Below, one piece after another: positions 23,295 through 30,964 of a stretch of DNA of 33,784 nt; the first letter of the stretch is position 1; each line of letters begins with the position of its first letter. Below the pieces are notes generated by a model. That model was given only the letters and a program-made list of their open reading frames with translations, was not told the origin of the DNA and made no database searches. The position numbers were made by a program, and so were the translations under genes. The DNA is taken from contig JAHFOS010000027.1 of the NCBI GenBank assembly GCA_023261545.1, positions 1 to 33,784 on the forward strand, written 5' to 3'. This DNA comes from a bacterium (GTDB taxonomy: Bacteria; Planctomycetota; JADGBV01).

Positions 23295-25193
23295 ATGAAG
23301 ATTCTCCCCCAGAATAGCCAAGGCTTAATGCGCCGTGGGATTGTTCCTGGCGTCCATGTCAAGATTGAGCTCCAGGACATTCTTGAGGTGAAGATCCAGC
23401 GCTGTTCCGTAGAAGGATATTATCTGGAAGTGTGTCGTGGCGTTGAGATCCACATCCTAGGCAGCCGCCACAATCAGATCAAAAACGCCGAGCGCAAGGC
23501 TGCATCTGTGGAGATGACACCCAACACTTTCTATTATATGCTGGGTTTCGGCACGGGTCATCTCGCCAAGCGTCTGCTCCAGGGGCTGCCTAAATCGTCT
23601 TTTCTGCTGGTGGTGGAACCCTGCCCTGAAATTTTCTACCGCCTGATGATGGAGGAGGATTTTTCAGTACTTCTTAACGACGAGCGGGCGCATGTAGTCC
23701 TCCCCACCAATCTTGAAACCATGCGCCAGCCGCTGGTCCTTGTCCTGGAAACTTTGTTGCCACACTACGACAAGGCCGTCTATGTGGACAATTGCGACGA
23801 GACACTCCACGTCACCCCCATGAAGGAGTGGCGGAGCGCCATCAGCCGCCAAATTCGCGAATCGTGCAGATTTACCGTCATGAACATCAGGACCTCCGAT
23901 GTCAGCAGCGTGTACTACAATCAGAACGTCCTTTTCGGCATCATGTGCCTGGACTGGGCGGCTATCACGCGCGGTTTATCGAATCGTCCGCTGGTTATCG
24001 TCGCCATGGGGCCCTCATTGGACTTGGAGTATGAGACTTTGCGCCAGATCCAGAGCAAGTGCCATATTGGCTGCGTGGACAACGCTTACCGCGTGTTGCG
24101 AAAGGAAGGCATTGTTCCTGACTTCGTCTTTCAAGTGGAGTGGAGCGAGCGCACGGCGGAATTCTATGAGGGTCTGGAAATACCCCCGCATACGATTCTG
24201 GCTTTTGGCATGGGGGCTTATGGCGGTGTGGTCAAGAAGTGGCCGGGTCAGAGACTGGCTTTTCCAACGTTTCTCACCAAAGCTCTGATTGGAGAGTTTT
24301 ACCCCGAGGGCGTCCCGACCTTCGGGGGAAACAATGTGGGCATGATGGGCGTTGATTTCGCCACCACTGCCAAGGCAAGTCCTGTGTATCTTGTGGGATT
24401 CGACCTCTGCGCACCGATGGCGTGTTTTTTTCACCCCGCTGCGCTGCATCTCAACGATGCTTATCCCGCCATGAGCCGATTTTGGTCGCTTGAAAAGATG
24501 AACTATGCTTACATCCGCATTTACAATGAAACCATCGAGGTGCCCGGCTACGACGGCAAACCGGTTTATACACCGTTCTCTTTTGATAGAGGCAAAAAGG
24601 AGCTGGGCGAAATCATGAGGGACCGTGGGCGGGCCGAACACTTTTTTTCGGCGAGCCGCTACGGCAATCCCATTCCTGGCGTCGGCTATCGCCCCCTCGC
24701 CGAGCTGTCGGCCCTGCTCGACGGCCTTCCCGACAAAGAGATTCTCCATCCCAACCAATGCACCCTGAACGGCGACAAATTGCTGGAATTCACGGATCGC
24801 AAGCTGGATGAGGTTGACGACTACTACCGGGCACTCAAGGACGTTCATGATCATGCCGGGGATTGGCTGCGGATAGTTGACCAGACCTCGGATGAGGATC
24901 GGGTTAATTTCGTCGGACGGCAGTTCAATGAGTCCTTCGCCCGCCTGCACCAGACTAACTGTGCTTGGCTGGAGCAACTGTTGATATCCATGGATCGCCG
25001 CATCCAGATTCGGCACTTTACGCGTCTCAATCAGGTTAAGAACGTCGAGGACAAGCGAGAGAAGATACGCGAGATGGCGCGGCTTTTCATTGATGACTAT
25101 CCTGTCATCGCCTCCTACCAGAAATTCATGGAGGAATATTTGAAAAAAATTCAATCCGCTGGTCAGCAGTATCTCATGGAGCATGGAACTTGA
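23295..25193 (+). CDS. Maf-type motility-associated glycosyltransferase (DUF115)
   Basis: The 632-residue protein matches the motility accessory factor family that transfers nonulosonic acids onto flagellin before export. The N-terminal ~200 residues contain the Maf pattern with FYYMLGFGTGHLAKRLL and VVEPCPEIFYRLM. The DUF115/MptE-like core begins ~230 with PLVIVAMGPSLDLE, then CVDNAYRVLRKEGIVPDFVF and later YLVGFDL. The length is normal for Maf proteins. AGGGGGAT is a strong ribosome site before the ATG. It directly follows the flagellin gene and its terminator, and overlaps the next gene by 4 bp. The likely donor is CMP-legionaminic or CMP-pseudaminic acid, fitting the amidation genes at 29-32 kb. 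Confidence 0.92.
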   Translation: MKILPQNSQGLMRRGIVPGVHVKIELQDILEVKIQRCSVEGYYLEVCRGVEIHILGSRHNQIKNAERKAASVEMTPNTFYYMLGFGTGHLAKRLLQGLPKSSFLLVVEPCPEIFYRLMMEEDFSVLLNDERAHVVLPTNLETMRQPLVLVLETLLPHYDKAVYVDNCDETLHVTPMKEWRSAISRQIRESCRFTVMNIRTSDVSSVYYNQNVLFGIMCLDWAAITRGLSNRPLVIVAMGPSLDLEYETLRQIQSKCHIGCVDNAYRVLRKEGIVPDFVFQVEWSERTAEFYEGLEIPPHTILAFGMGAYGGVVKKWPGQRLAFPTFLTKALIGEFYPEGVPTFGGNNVGMMGVDFATTAKASPVYLVGFDLCAPMACFFHPAALHLNDAYPAMSRFWSLEKMNYAYIRIYNETIEVPGYDGKPVYTPFSFDRGKKELGEIMRDRGRAEHFFSASRYGNPIPGVGYRPLAELSALLDGLPDKEILHPNQCTLNGDKLLEFTDRKLDEVDDYYRALKDVHDHAGDWLRIVDQTSDEDRVNFVGRQFNESFARLHQTNCAWLEQLLISMDRRIQIRHFTRLNQVKNVEDKREKIREMARLFIDDYPVIASYQKFMEEYLKKIQSAGQQYLMEHGT

Positions 25194-26863
25194 GTGATGA
25201 TAAACCCACTCCCCCGGAGTTAAAACCCCGCTCCGGGGCGCTCGGCATTATTGATTTCACCCTGCCAATCACTTCGGCGGAATTTGAACTGCGCTATTAC
25301 GACACGGCCTTTCAGGGATTGAGTTTCCTGGAGATATTTCTGGATCGTGTGTCCAAGGTGCCGGGAATTGACAACCTTGTGGCGGTGGTTCACTCTGAAG
25401 TGGAGGGGCGGGTCATGCCGTATCTAAGCCGCTATTCTTCCATCAAGGCCTTGGCTGTGCCGGCCATGGGCGCGGCGATTCGCTATCTGAACCATCCTTG
25501 TCTGACCAAAAGCATCAAGTGGTGTCATCAGAGCTTTCGCGGCGGAGCCTTGGATGCCACCATCTACGACGATGTCATGCCCATGGAGCTGTTGCGGGAT
25601 CTGTCGGGTCAGGTCTATCCGAAGTCGCTCATATATTTCACTCCGGAATTTCCCCTTTTTGACGTGGAATACGCCACCCAACTGCTCGACAACCGTGAGG
25701 ACGACAAGCACCAATTGCTGCTCAAGGTTCGTGCTTCGGTGCTCGGAGCTTCCCCGGCGGTCATTCCCTGGGCCGGCCTCAAGTTGCTCCAGACGGCGCG
25801 TTGGACGCCGCTGGCGAATTTTCGCCCAAATCCAGGGGGCGATGGTGCCATGATCATGAGGGATAGTGTTTATCATGATCGCGATACCGACTTGAAACGC
25901 GGCAGCCTAATTTTACGTTCGCGACGGGACGGGCGGCGGCTGACGCAGCTTTTGCGGTACCTTGGCGCCAACAAATTGGAGTGGACGACACGGAACCTGG
26001 TCGCCGGGCTTCAAACCGAAGCGGTAGCCTTGGAGGATTTGCCCAGGGAAGTGGACGTCGAACTCAACTCGCTGGGGTATACCGCTAGCTGTAAACTGCC
26101 GTCCTTGCGGGAGGGGCCGGAGATGGATTTTGCGTTGTTTGAAAAGTTATACGTGGAAGTCTGCTCATGGGAGGATGGCCTGCTCACCATCGGTGATCTG
26201 GGGGATGTCCTGAAGTATTCCCGCCTGGGGGATTTGCGGCAACTGGTGAAGGGCAAGCGTCCCTGGGGGCTGCACATGATCTGGAATGCCGAAACCTTGT
26301 TGGAGATGAGCCCGCTTCCCCTTGAATGGATGGAAATTCCCTTTGATATCCTGACTCTGAGGGTGACGCCGCTTTCCTACTCCAGAAAATATAAGATGAT
26401 CGATATCGAACCCGTGATTTTGGAACTTTCCCGTATCTATAACAAAAGCGATTATCAAGCGCCGGTGCTGCACATCGAAATGAACAAGCACGAGGCCAAT
26501 TGGCGTGACGCCAAGCCCATCTTCGACTGGGCGTCCAAGTATTGTACGAGCTTCAATCTCGTGGGCTTTAACGACTATGCGGGCCAGATTCAAAGTGAGC
26601 CAGGGACCTTTCATTATGTTCCGAGGCCCCGCTACCCGTGCGAGAAGCTGCTGTATCAGATGTACGTGTTGCCTGACGGAACGGTCCCGCTCTGCAAGCA
26701 GGACTTCAAGGGTTCGATGGCCTTTGGGAACGTGCGTGACCGGACGCTCAAGGAGATTTGGAACGATGAAAAACTGCTCAGCCTGCGCACACGGCAGTTG
26801 GCCGGCGAGTTCCATACTACCGAACTATGTGGGCGCTGCAAAGTGGGCTGGGCGCACACTTGA
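25190..26863 (+). CDS. SPASM-domain protein with degenerate radical-SAM core (spiro-SPASM-like)
   Basis: The 557-residue protein ends in a SPASM-type cluster domain: C484 in YPCEKL, C502 in VPLCKQDF, then 'FGNVRDRTLKEIWNDE' and C547-x-x-C550. The middle (~310-470) reads like a radical-SAM barrel, with IGDLGDVLKYSRL standing where 'GGxGEPLL' normally occurs. The CxxxCxxC motif that binds the catalytic iron-sulfur cluster is absent throughout. The first ~250 residues resemble a nucleotidyltransferase-like fold. This build recalls the 'spiro-SPASM' proteins of spirochaetes, a resemblance I make from memory. The TTG start shares TTGA with the Maf stop and has GGAG 8 bp upstream, so it is co-translated with Maf. 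A role in flagellin or sugar modification is inferred from position. Confidence 0.75.
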   Translation: MSDDKPTPPELKPRSGALGIIDFTLPITSAEFELRYYDTAFQGLSFLEIFLDRVSKVPGIDNLVAVVHSEVEGRVMPYLSRYSSIKALAVPAMGAAIRYLNHPCLTKSIKWCHQSFRGGALDATIYDDVMPMELLRDLSGQVYPKSLIYFTPEFPLFDVEYATQLLDNREDDKHQLLLKVRASVLGASPAVIPWAGLKLLQTARWTPLANFRPNPGGDGAMIMRDSVYHDRDTDLKRGSLILRSRRDGRRLTQLLRYLGANKLEWTTRNLVAGLQTEAVALEDLPREVDVELNSLGYTASCKLPSLREGPEMDFALFEKLYVEVCSWEDGLLTIGDLGDVLKYSRLGDLRQLVKGKRPWGLHMIWNAETLLEMSPLPLEWMEIPFDILTLRVTPLSYSRKYKMIDIEPVILELSRIYNKSDYQAPVLHIEMNKHEANWRDAKPIFDWASKYCTSFNLVGFNDYAGQIQSEPGTFHYVPRPRYPCEKLLYQMYVLPDGTVPLCKQDFKGSMAFGNVRDRTLKEIWNDEKLLSLRTRQLAGEFHTTELCGRCKVGWAHT

Positions 26864-26882
26864 GCCTCAATATGGAGAGTCG

Positions 26883-27305
26883 TCCACAGATTACACTGAT
26901 GAACACAGAGAATAATGATCTGCGTACTCGTGCCATCATCGGGGCGGCGATAGAAGTTCATCGGCAACTGGGACACGGGTTCCTAGAGACGGTTTATCAT
27001 GAGGCTTTGGCGCTTGAATTTGCAGCACAAAAAATCCCCTTTCAACACGAGACACCCCTTGCTGTCAATTACAAAAACCAAGCGCTTGCCTGCACCTATA
27101 GGGCCGACTTTATTTGTTATGGTGACATTCTCGTAGAACTGAAGACACTTGCTGCATTAGGCGGTAATGAACAGGCGCAGGTCATCAACTATTTGAGGGC
27201 ATCTGGGTTGCGCCTGGGACTGTTACTTAATTTTGGCGTGCCCAGCCTTCAAATCAAACGTATGGTTTTCGGCCCTCATTTGTGTTCCTCTGTGAAATCT
27301 GTGGA
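26883..27305. mobile_element. GxxExxY gene unit bounded by inverted repeats
   Basis: TCCACAGATT at 26883-26892 and its exact reverse complement AATCTGTGGA at 27296-27305 bound a 423-bp unit that contains almost the entire GxxExxY coding sequence. The similarity extends inward for ~28 bp with few mismatches (left TACACTGATGAACACAGA, right TTCACAGAGGAACACAAA on the opposite strand). The same ends occur in two gene-less palindromes nearby. Confidence 0.6.
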
Positions 27306-27333
27306 TAATCTAAATTCTGGCTTATCCGACTAA
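26899..27333 (+). CDS. GxxExxY protein (PD-(D/E)XK nuclease-like fold)
   Basis: The 144-residue protein has the naming motif G27-F-L-E30-T-V-Y33, preceded by the 'IIGAAIEVHRQLG' helix seen throughout the family. A nuclease-like core follows: D70 in YRADF, E80 and K82 in VELKT, then EQAQVINYLRASGLRLGLLLNFG. This spacing fits the PD-(D/E)XK metal site, and the fold assignment is established family knowledge; activity is unproven. The ATG at 26899 lies inside the left inverted repeat, and the last ~18 residues are encoded by the right repeat and beyond. The frame is open upstream into the SPASM gene, but those codons are repeat and gene overlap. It sits between flagellar-glycan genes with no obvious functional link. 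Confidence 0.85.
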   Translation: MNTENNDLRTRAIIGAAIEVHRQLGHGFLETVYHEALALEFAAQKIPFQHETPLAVNYKNQALACTYRADFICYGDILVELKTLAALGGNEQAQVINYLRASGLRLGLLLNFGVPSLQIKRMVFGPHLCSSVKSVDNLNSGLSD

Positions 27334-27394
27334 TGTGTACCTTTGGGCAGTGTCATCCCTGTTTTTTGGTTCTCTGCGCCCCAAACTCGGGATC

Positions 27395-27461
27395 ATCCAC
27401 AGATTACACAGATGTGTATTGATTAAATATTATCTGTATTAATCGGTGTCCTCTGTGGATA
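27395..27461. repeat. Gene-less palindrome with GxxExxY-type ends, copy A
   Basis: ATCCACAGA (27395-27403) and TCTGTGGAT (27452-27460) face each other. Inside, TTACACAGATG mirrors CGGTGTCC loosely, and AT-rich TATTGATTAA/TTAATCGG pairs further in. It lies 90 bp after the GxxExxY unit and just before the glycosyltransferase start. Confidence 0.7.
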
Positions 27462-27492
27462 ATCCAAAAATAGCCTTGGCCCCGTGGACTTC

Positions 27493-29133
27493 ATGAGCAC
27501 AGTTCCCAGCCCGCTCGCCGTATTCGCGACGACCAGCAACCCTGCGGACGACACCGCGATTTTCGGCCTCAAGGTGGCGGTGCGCGGCTTTTTCAGGGCG
27601 CTGTTGAAGCATGGGCCGTTCACCACGGTCAACTTTTACGGGCAATTTTCATCTCCTGGCTCGCTCCTGGAGCGCTGGCAGAGCGTGCTGGAACTGGATG
27701 CCGCGGCCATGGACAAGGTTCGCCTGTTGCCCCTGGAGTTTCTCCCCGAACATCTGGGGGCAGGTGAAGTCTCGGTTTTGCATCGCGGTGATCCGCGCAT
27801 CGAGGGGCTCGTCAACTGCCGCAACGCGGCCGGAGGGCCGCATTTGGCAGCCGTCACGGGCACCACGCATTCGCTGAACCGGGCGGATGAGTACGCCTCG
27901 TATTTGCAGCATCTTCTGCTGGGATCCTCGGGCCGCGAAGCTGTTGTATGCACTTCTACGGATGCCAAGAAGGTGTTGAATACAATTTATGATGCCCTCG
28001 CGGAGGCGTTTCCCCAGTTGGCGGGGTGCACGCGCCCGGACACTCCGGTCATTCCCCTGGGAGTCGAAGAACCGGTGCATGTTATGGACCGCCAGCAGGC
28101 AAGATCGGTTTTGTCATTGGATGATCAAGAGGTGGCGATCACTTACATCGGGCGCCTGCACAGTCTCGTCAAAGGTGATTTGCGCCCTACCATCCGCACT
28201 TTCGCCCGCGTGTTGGCCAAGCATCCCCGTGCGCGCCTTTTTCTGGCCGGAGGCGTGGCGGACAAGGACAAGGGGGAGCTCGAAATGCTCTTGGCCGATG
28301 CGCGCGGCTGTGGTTGCTCCCAGGCCGTGCAGCTCATGCCCAATATCGAGGAGAAAAACAAGCAACGGCTCCTTGCCGCCAGCGATATTTTTATTTCCCC
28401 GGTGGATAATTTCCAGGAGACCTTCGGCCTGAGCATCGTGGAGGCCATGATGCACGGCTTGCCGGTGATAGCCACGGATTGGGGGGGGTATCGCGATCTC
28501 GTCATTCACGGTGAAACCGGGTTTTTGGTTCCCAGCCGCAGACTGCCATATCCGGAAAGCGATGGGTTCTTCTGCATGGGAATGGGCTATGTCCCTTTTG
28601 CATTGACCCAGTGCGTCAGCCTTGATCAGGATAGTATGGATCAATTCCTGGAAAACCTCGTCGTTCATCCGGAACTCCGAAATACCATGGGAGCGCGCGG
28701 AAAAGAACGCGCTCGGCAATTCGCCTGGCCGCGCGTGATCTCACAACACATGGACCTCTGGGGAGGAATGCTGCGTCGCCCGGTTGTTCCCGGCCATTTT
28801 TTAAACCTGCCGCAGGCGCGTGTTTTTCGCTCTTACCCCAGCCATGAAATAGACTTGGAGATGAAATGGGCTTTGCGTGAGACCCAACAGGGTGACGTGC
28901 GGCTTCCGATGCCCCATCCGTGGATTCAGCAAATCCTGAATAAACAGTTGTTGCAGGGAATTTTGAAGGGGATTTACGCCCAGGGCCCTTCTTCTATCGC
29001 CGAATTGGGTGCACTACTGAATGTGGACACGAATCCGCTGCGCTTGCCGCTCGCTTACCTCATCAAACACGGCGTGCTCGTTGCCGCCAAGGGAAGTGGG
29101 ACGCCTTCCCTCGGTGATGCCCCCGTGGCATGA
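27493..29133 (+). CDS. GT4-type glycosyltransferase with C-terminal helical extension
   Basis: The ~546-residue protein has a GT-B family-4 core. TYIGRLHSLVKGD opens the donor domain, and ETFGLSIVEAMMHGLPVIATDWGG gives the E-x7-E motif and its following loop. The N-terminal half starts with PLAVFATTSNPADDTAIFGLK, an acceptor-side glycine/aspartate loop. After ~residue 430 an additional ~110 residues end in a segment resembling a winged helix (GILKGIYAQGPSSIAELGAL, then PLAYLIKHGVL). The ATG at 27493 is preferred over GTG at 27484; no ribosome site is visible and the repeat abuts. Its stop lies only 2 bp from the stop of the convergent HisF-like gene. The role is probably extension of the flagellar or surface glycan. 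Confidence 0.88.
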   Translation: MSTVPSPLAVFATTSNPADDTAIFGLKVAVRGFFRALLKHGPFTTVNFYGQFSSPGSLLERWQSVLELDAAAMDKVRLLPLEFLPEHLGAGEVSVLHRGDPRIEGLVNCRNAAGGPHLAAVTGTTHSLNRADEYASYLQHLLLGSSGREAVVCTSTDAKKVLNTIYDALAEAFPQLAGCTRPDTPVIPLGVEEPVHVMDRQQARSVLSLDDQEVAITYIGRLHSLVKGDLRPTIRTFARVLAKHPRARLFLAGGVADKDKGELEMLLADARGCGCSQAVQLMPNIEEKNKQRLLAASDIFISPVDNFQETFGLSIVEAMMHGLPVIATDWGGYRDLVIHGETGFLVPSRRLPYPESDGFFCMGMGYVPFALTQCVSLDQDSMDQFLENLVVHPELRNTMGARGKERARQFAWPRVISQHMDLWGGMLRRPVVPGHFLNLPQARVFRSYPSHEIDLEMKWALRETQQGDVRLPMPHPWIQQILNKQLLQGILKGIYAQGPSSIAELGALLNVDTNPLRLPLAYLIKHGVLVAAKGSGTPSLGDAPVA

Positions 29134-29135
29134 AC

Positions 29136-29909
29136 TCAAGGCATGGCGCCGCTGCCGCGCACGGGGAGGCCGTGGCGGTGCAGGTACGCTTTGGCCTCTT
29201 TCGGCGTTTGTTCGGTGAAGTGGAATAGACTGGCCGCGGCCACGGCGGAGGCGCCCGCTTCCCGCAGGGCCAGCAGCATGTGTTCGTAGGTTCCACAGCC
29301 CCCGGAGGCGATGACGGGGATGCTCACGCGGGAGGTCACTTGGCGGATGAGGTCGAGGTCGAAACCCGAAAGCGTGCCATCGCATTCAATAGAGGTGATG
29401 AGGATCTCTCCGGCGCCGAGATGCTCCAGCTCGGCGGCCCATGTGGCCGGGGTCCTTCCGGTGGGACGGCGCCCGCAGTGGCTAAAGCATTCGTGGCCGT
29501 CCGCACTATTCTTGCGCGCGTCAATGCTGGCGACGATGCACTGAGAACCGAAAAGGTGCGCTGCGTCGCGCACGAGATTGGGATGCTCGTAAGCCGCGCT
29601 GTTGAGGCAGATTTTATCCGCGCCAGCGAGCAGCAACTGGCGGATGTCGTCGAGGGAGCGGATTCCACCGCCCACGGTGAGCGGGACGAAACATTCCGCC
29701 GAGATATCCTCCACCGTGGCGAAATCAGGAGCGCGCCGTTCCTCGGTGGCGGTGATATCGAGGAGGATGAGCTCGTCCACCTCGCGCGTGTTATAAACCT
29801 TGATGGCGGGCAGCAGGGTGCCCACCCGGCGCCAACTGTCGAAGGCGACGCCTTTGACCAACCCGGAATCCTTCCAGAGCAGGGTGGGGATGATGCGGGC
29901 TTTCAGCAA
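29136..29909 (-). CDS. hisF: HisF-like protein for acetamidino sugar formation (WbuZ/HisF2 type)
   Basis: The ~257-residue TIM barrel matches the HisF family: RIIPTLLWKDSGLVKG at the start, VDELILLDI, PLTVGGGIRS, SIDARK and SIPVIASGGCGT. In histidine biosynthesis HisF uses Asp11 and Asp130. Here position 11 is Leu, as in the HisF2/WbuZ group, while the second Asp (SIDARK) is kept. That argues for the paralogue that helps deliver ammonia in making acetamidino groups on nonulosonic acids, not for histidine synthesis. The start is a TTG giving the usual M-L-K-A-R-I-I opening. It is the last gene of the minus-strand set with the HisH-like and amidotransferase genes, separated from HisH by a palindromic repeat. 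Confidence 0.88.
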   Translation of the reverse strand: MLKARIIPTLLWKDSGLVKGVAFDSWRRVGTLLPAIKVYNTREVDELILLDITATEERRAPDFATVEDISAECFVPLTVGGGIRSLDDIRQLLLAGADKICLNSAAYEHPNLVRDAAHLFGSQCIVASIDARKNSADGHECFSHCGRRPTGRTPATWAAELEHLGAGEILITSIECDGTLSGFDLDLIRQVTSRVSIPVIASGGCGTYEHMLLALREAGASAVAAASLFHFTEQTPKEAKAYLHRHGLPVRGSGAMP

Positions 29910-30007
29910 TTCAGACTCATTCGAATAATGCGTGGCTCTTCCAGAATTTTCACACGGATACACGGTCGAGCAAGATTGTAACCCAATCGAGTTGCCGGGG
30001 GGGATTT

Positions 30008-30090
30008 TCCACAGATTGCACGGATTAACACAGATAATAATCAATCAGGGCCGTCATTTTTAATCAGTGCAAATCTGTGGAATCTGTGGA
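30008..30090. repeat. Gene-less palindrome with GxxExxY-type ends, copy B
   Basis: TCCACAGATT (30008-30017) and AATCTGTGGA (30081-30090) are identical to the ends of the GxxExxY unit. Inner arms TGCACGGATTAACACAG and AATCAGTGCAAATC also pair loosely. The 83-bp element lies between the HisH-like and HisF-like genes; the rest of the gap (29910-30169) shows no gene. Confidence 0.75.
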
Positions 30091-30169
30091 TGCTCCCGTG
30101 TTGAGGACGCGGAGAGCTGAGAACAAACGGGGAGGGGGCTGCCAGAGGTACGCATTCTTCGGATGAGCC

Positions 30170-30784
30170 CTAAATCCCCAGGAAATTCCTGAGCAGCGCG
30201 AATCCCAGGCGGGAGCTTTTCTCGGGATGAAACTGGACTCCGCTGGCCGGCCCTCTCGCCACGGCGGAAACGAAGGAACCGCAATAGGGGGTCGTGGCGA
30301 TGATGTCGTCCGGATGGACGGGCAGCAGATGGTAACTGTGGACGAAGTAAAAGTCGCTACCCTTCGGGATACCCGTCAGCAGAGCGTGACTTTTGGAAGG
30401 ATGAATTTCATTCCAGCCGACGTGAGGAATGCGCTCGGTACCGCCAGCGGATTGCAGTCGCACCACCTTTCCGGGGATAAGTCCCAGGCCTTCGGCTCCG
30501 CCGCCCTCGTCGCCCTCGTCGGCCAGGAGTTGCAGGCCCAGGCAGATACCCAGCAGGGGCACCCTTTCCTCCAATACGGCCTTGCGCAGGGGTTCCACCA
30601 TTCCGGCGCGGTGCAGGTTGGCCATGCCGTCCTTGAAGGAGCCCACGCCCGGCAGCACTATTCTATCCGCCGCGCGCAGGGTATCGGGTTTTCCGCTCAC
30701 CTCGGGAACGACTCCCAGGCGCTCCAGGGCACGCCGCAAGGAACCCAGATTGCCCATCCCGTAATCAACGATGAGCGCGTTCAA
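30170..30784 (-). CDS. hisH: HisH-like glutamine amidotransferase for sugar amidation
   Basis: The 204-residue protein is a class I glutaminase. The nucleophile is C81 in LLGICLGLQLL, and the partners are H186 and E188 in GVQFHPEKSS. It opens with the HisH pattern VDYGMGNLGS and contains VLPGVGSFKDGM. HisH-type enzymes release ammonia from glutamine and channel it through a HisF partner. Here the partner is the D11-lacking HisF-like gene, and the upstream amidotransferase points to sugar amidation. The TTG start gives M-N-A-L-I-V-D-Y-G and is directly followed upstream by repeat copy 4, so no ribosome site is evident. Confidence 0.9.
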   Translation of the reverse strand: MNALIVDYGMGNLGSLRRALERLGVVPEVSGKPDTLRAADRIVLPGVGSFKDGMANLHRAGMVEPLRKAVLEERVPLLGICLGLQLLADEGDEGGGAEGLGLIPGKVVRLQSAGGTERIPHVGWNEIHPSKSHALLTGIPKGSDFYFVHSYHLLPVHPDDIIATTPYCGSFVSAVARGPASGVQFHPEKSSRLGFALLRNFLGI

Positions 30785-30963
30785 CCCAACCCGCCGGAGC
30801 CGAAAAAGTCGTCAACAGCATTCGCCCCCTCCGCGCTCTCCGCGTCTCCGCGTGAATAAATCCCCGTCTTCTCTTTCATTTTACACACTATCGTTCAATG
30901 CAGAAATTTTCTTACACACGGAGGCGCGGAGAAGACAAGGAAACCCGAAGGGTCAAAAATCCC
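30783..30963 (+). repeat. Dispersed palindromic repeat, copy 4
   Basis: The copy spans the whole gap between the amidotransferase stop and the HisH start. Order: CCGCCGGAGCCGAAAAAGTCG, CCCCTCCGCGCTCTCCGCG, TCTCCGCGTGAATAAATCCC, an AT-rich centre, then CTTACACACGGAGGCGCGGAG. The right end is truncated against the gene. Confidence 0.8.
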
Positions 30964-30964
30964 G

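Noticed and set aside
29136-30784. Histidine biosynthesis operon
   Set aside because: The HisF-like protein lacks the first catalytic Asp, the neighbours are sugar amidation genes, and no other his genes are present.
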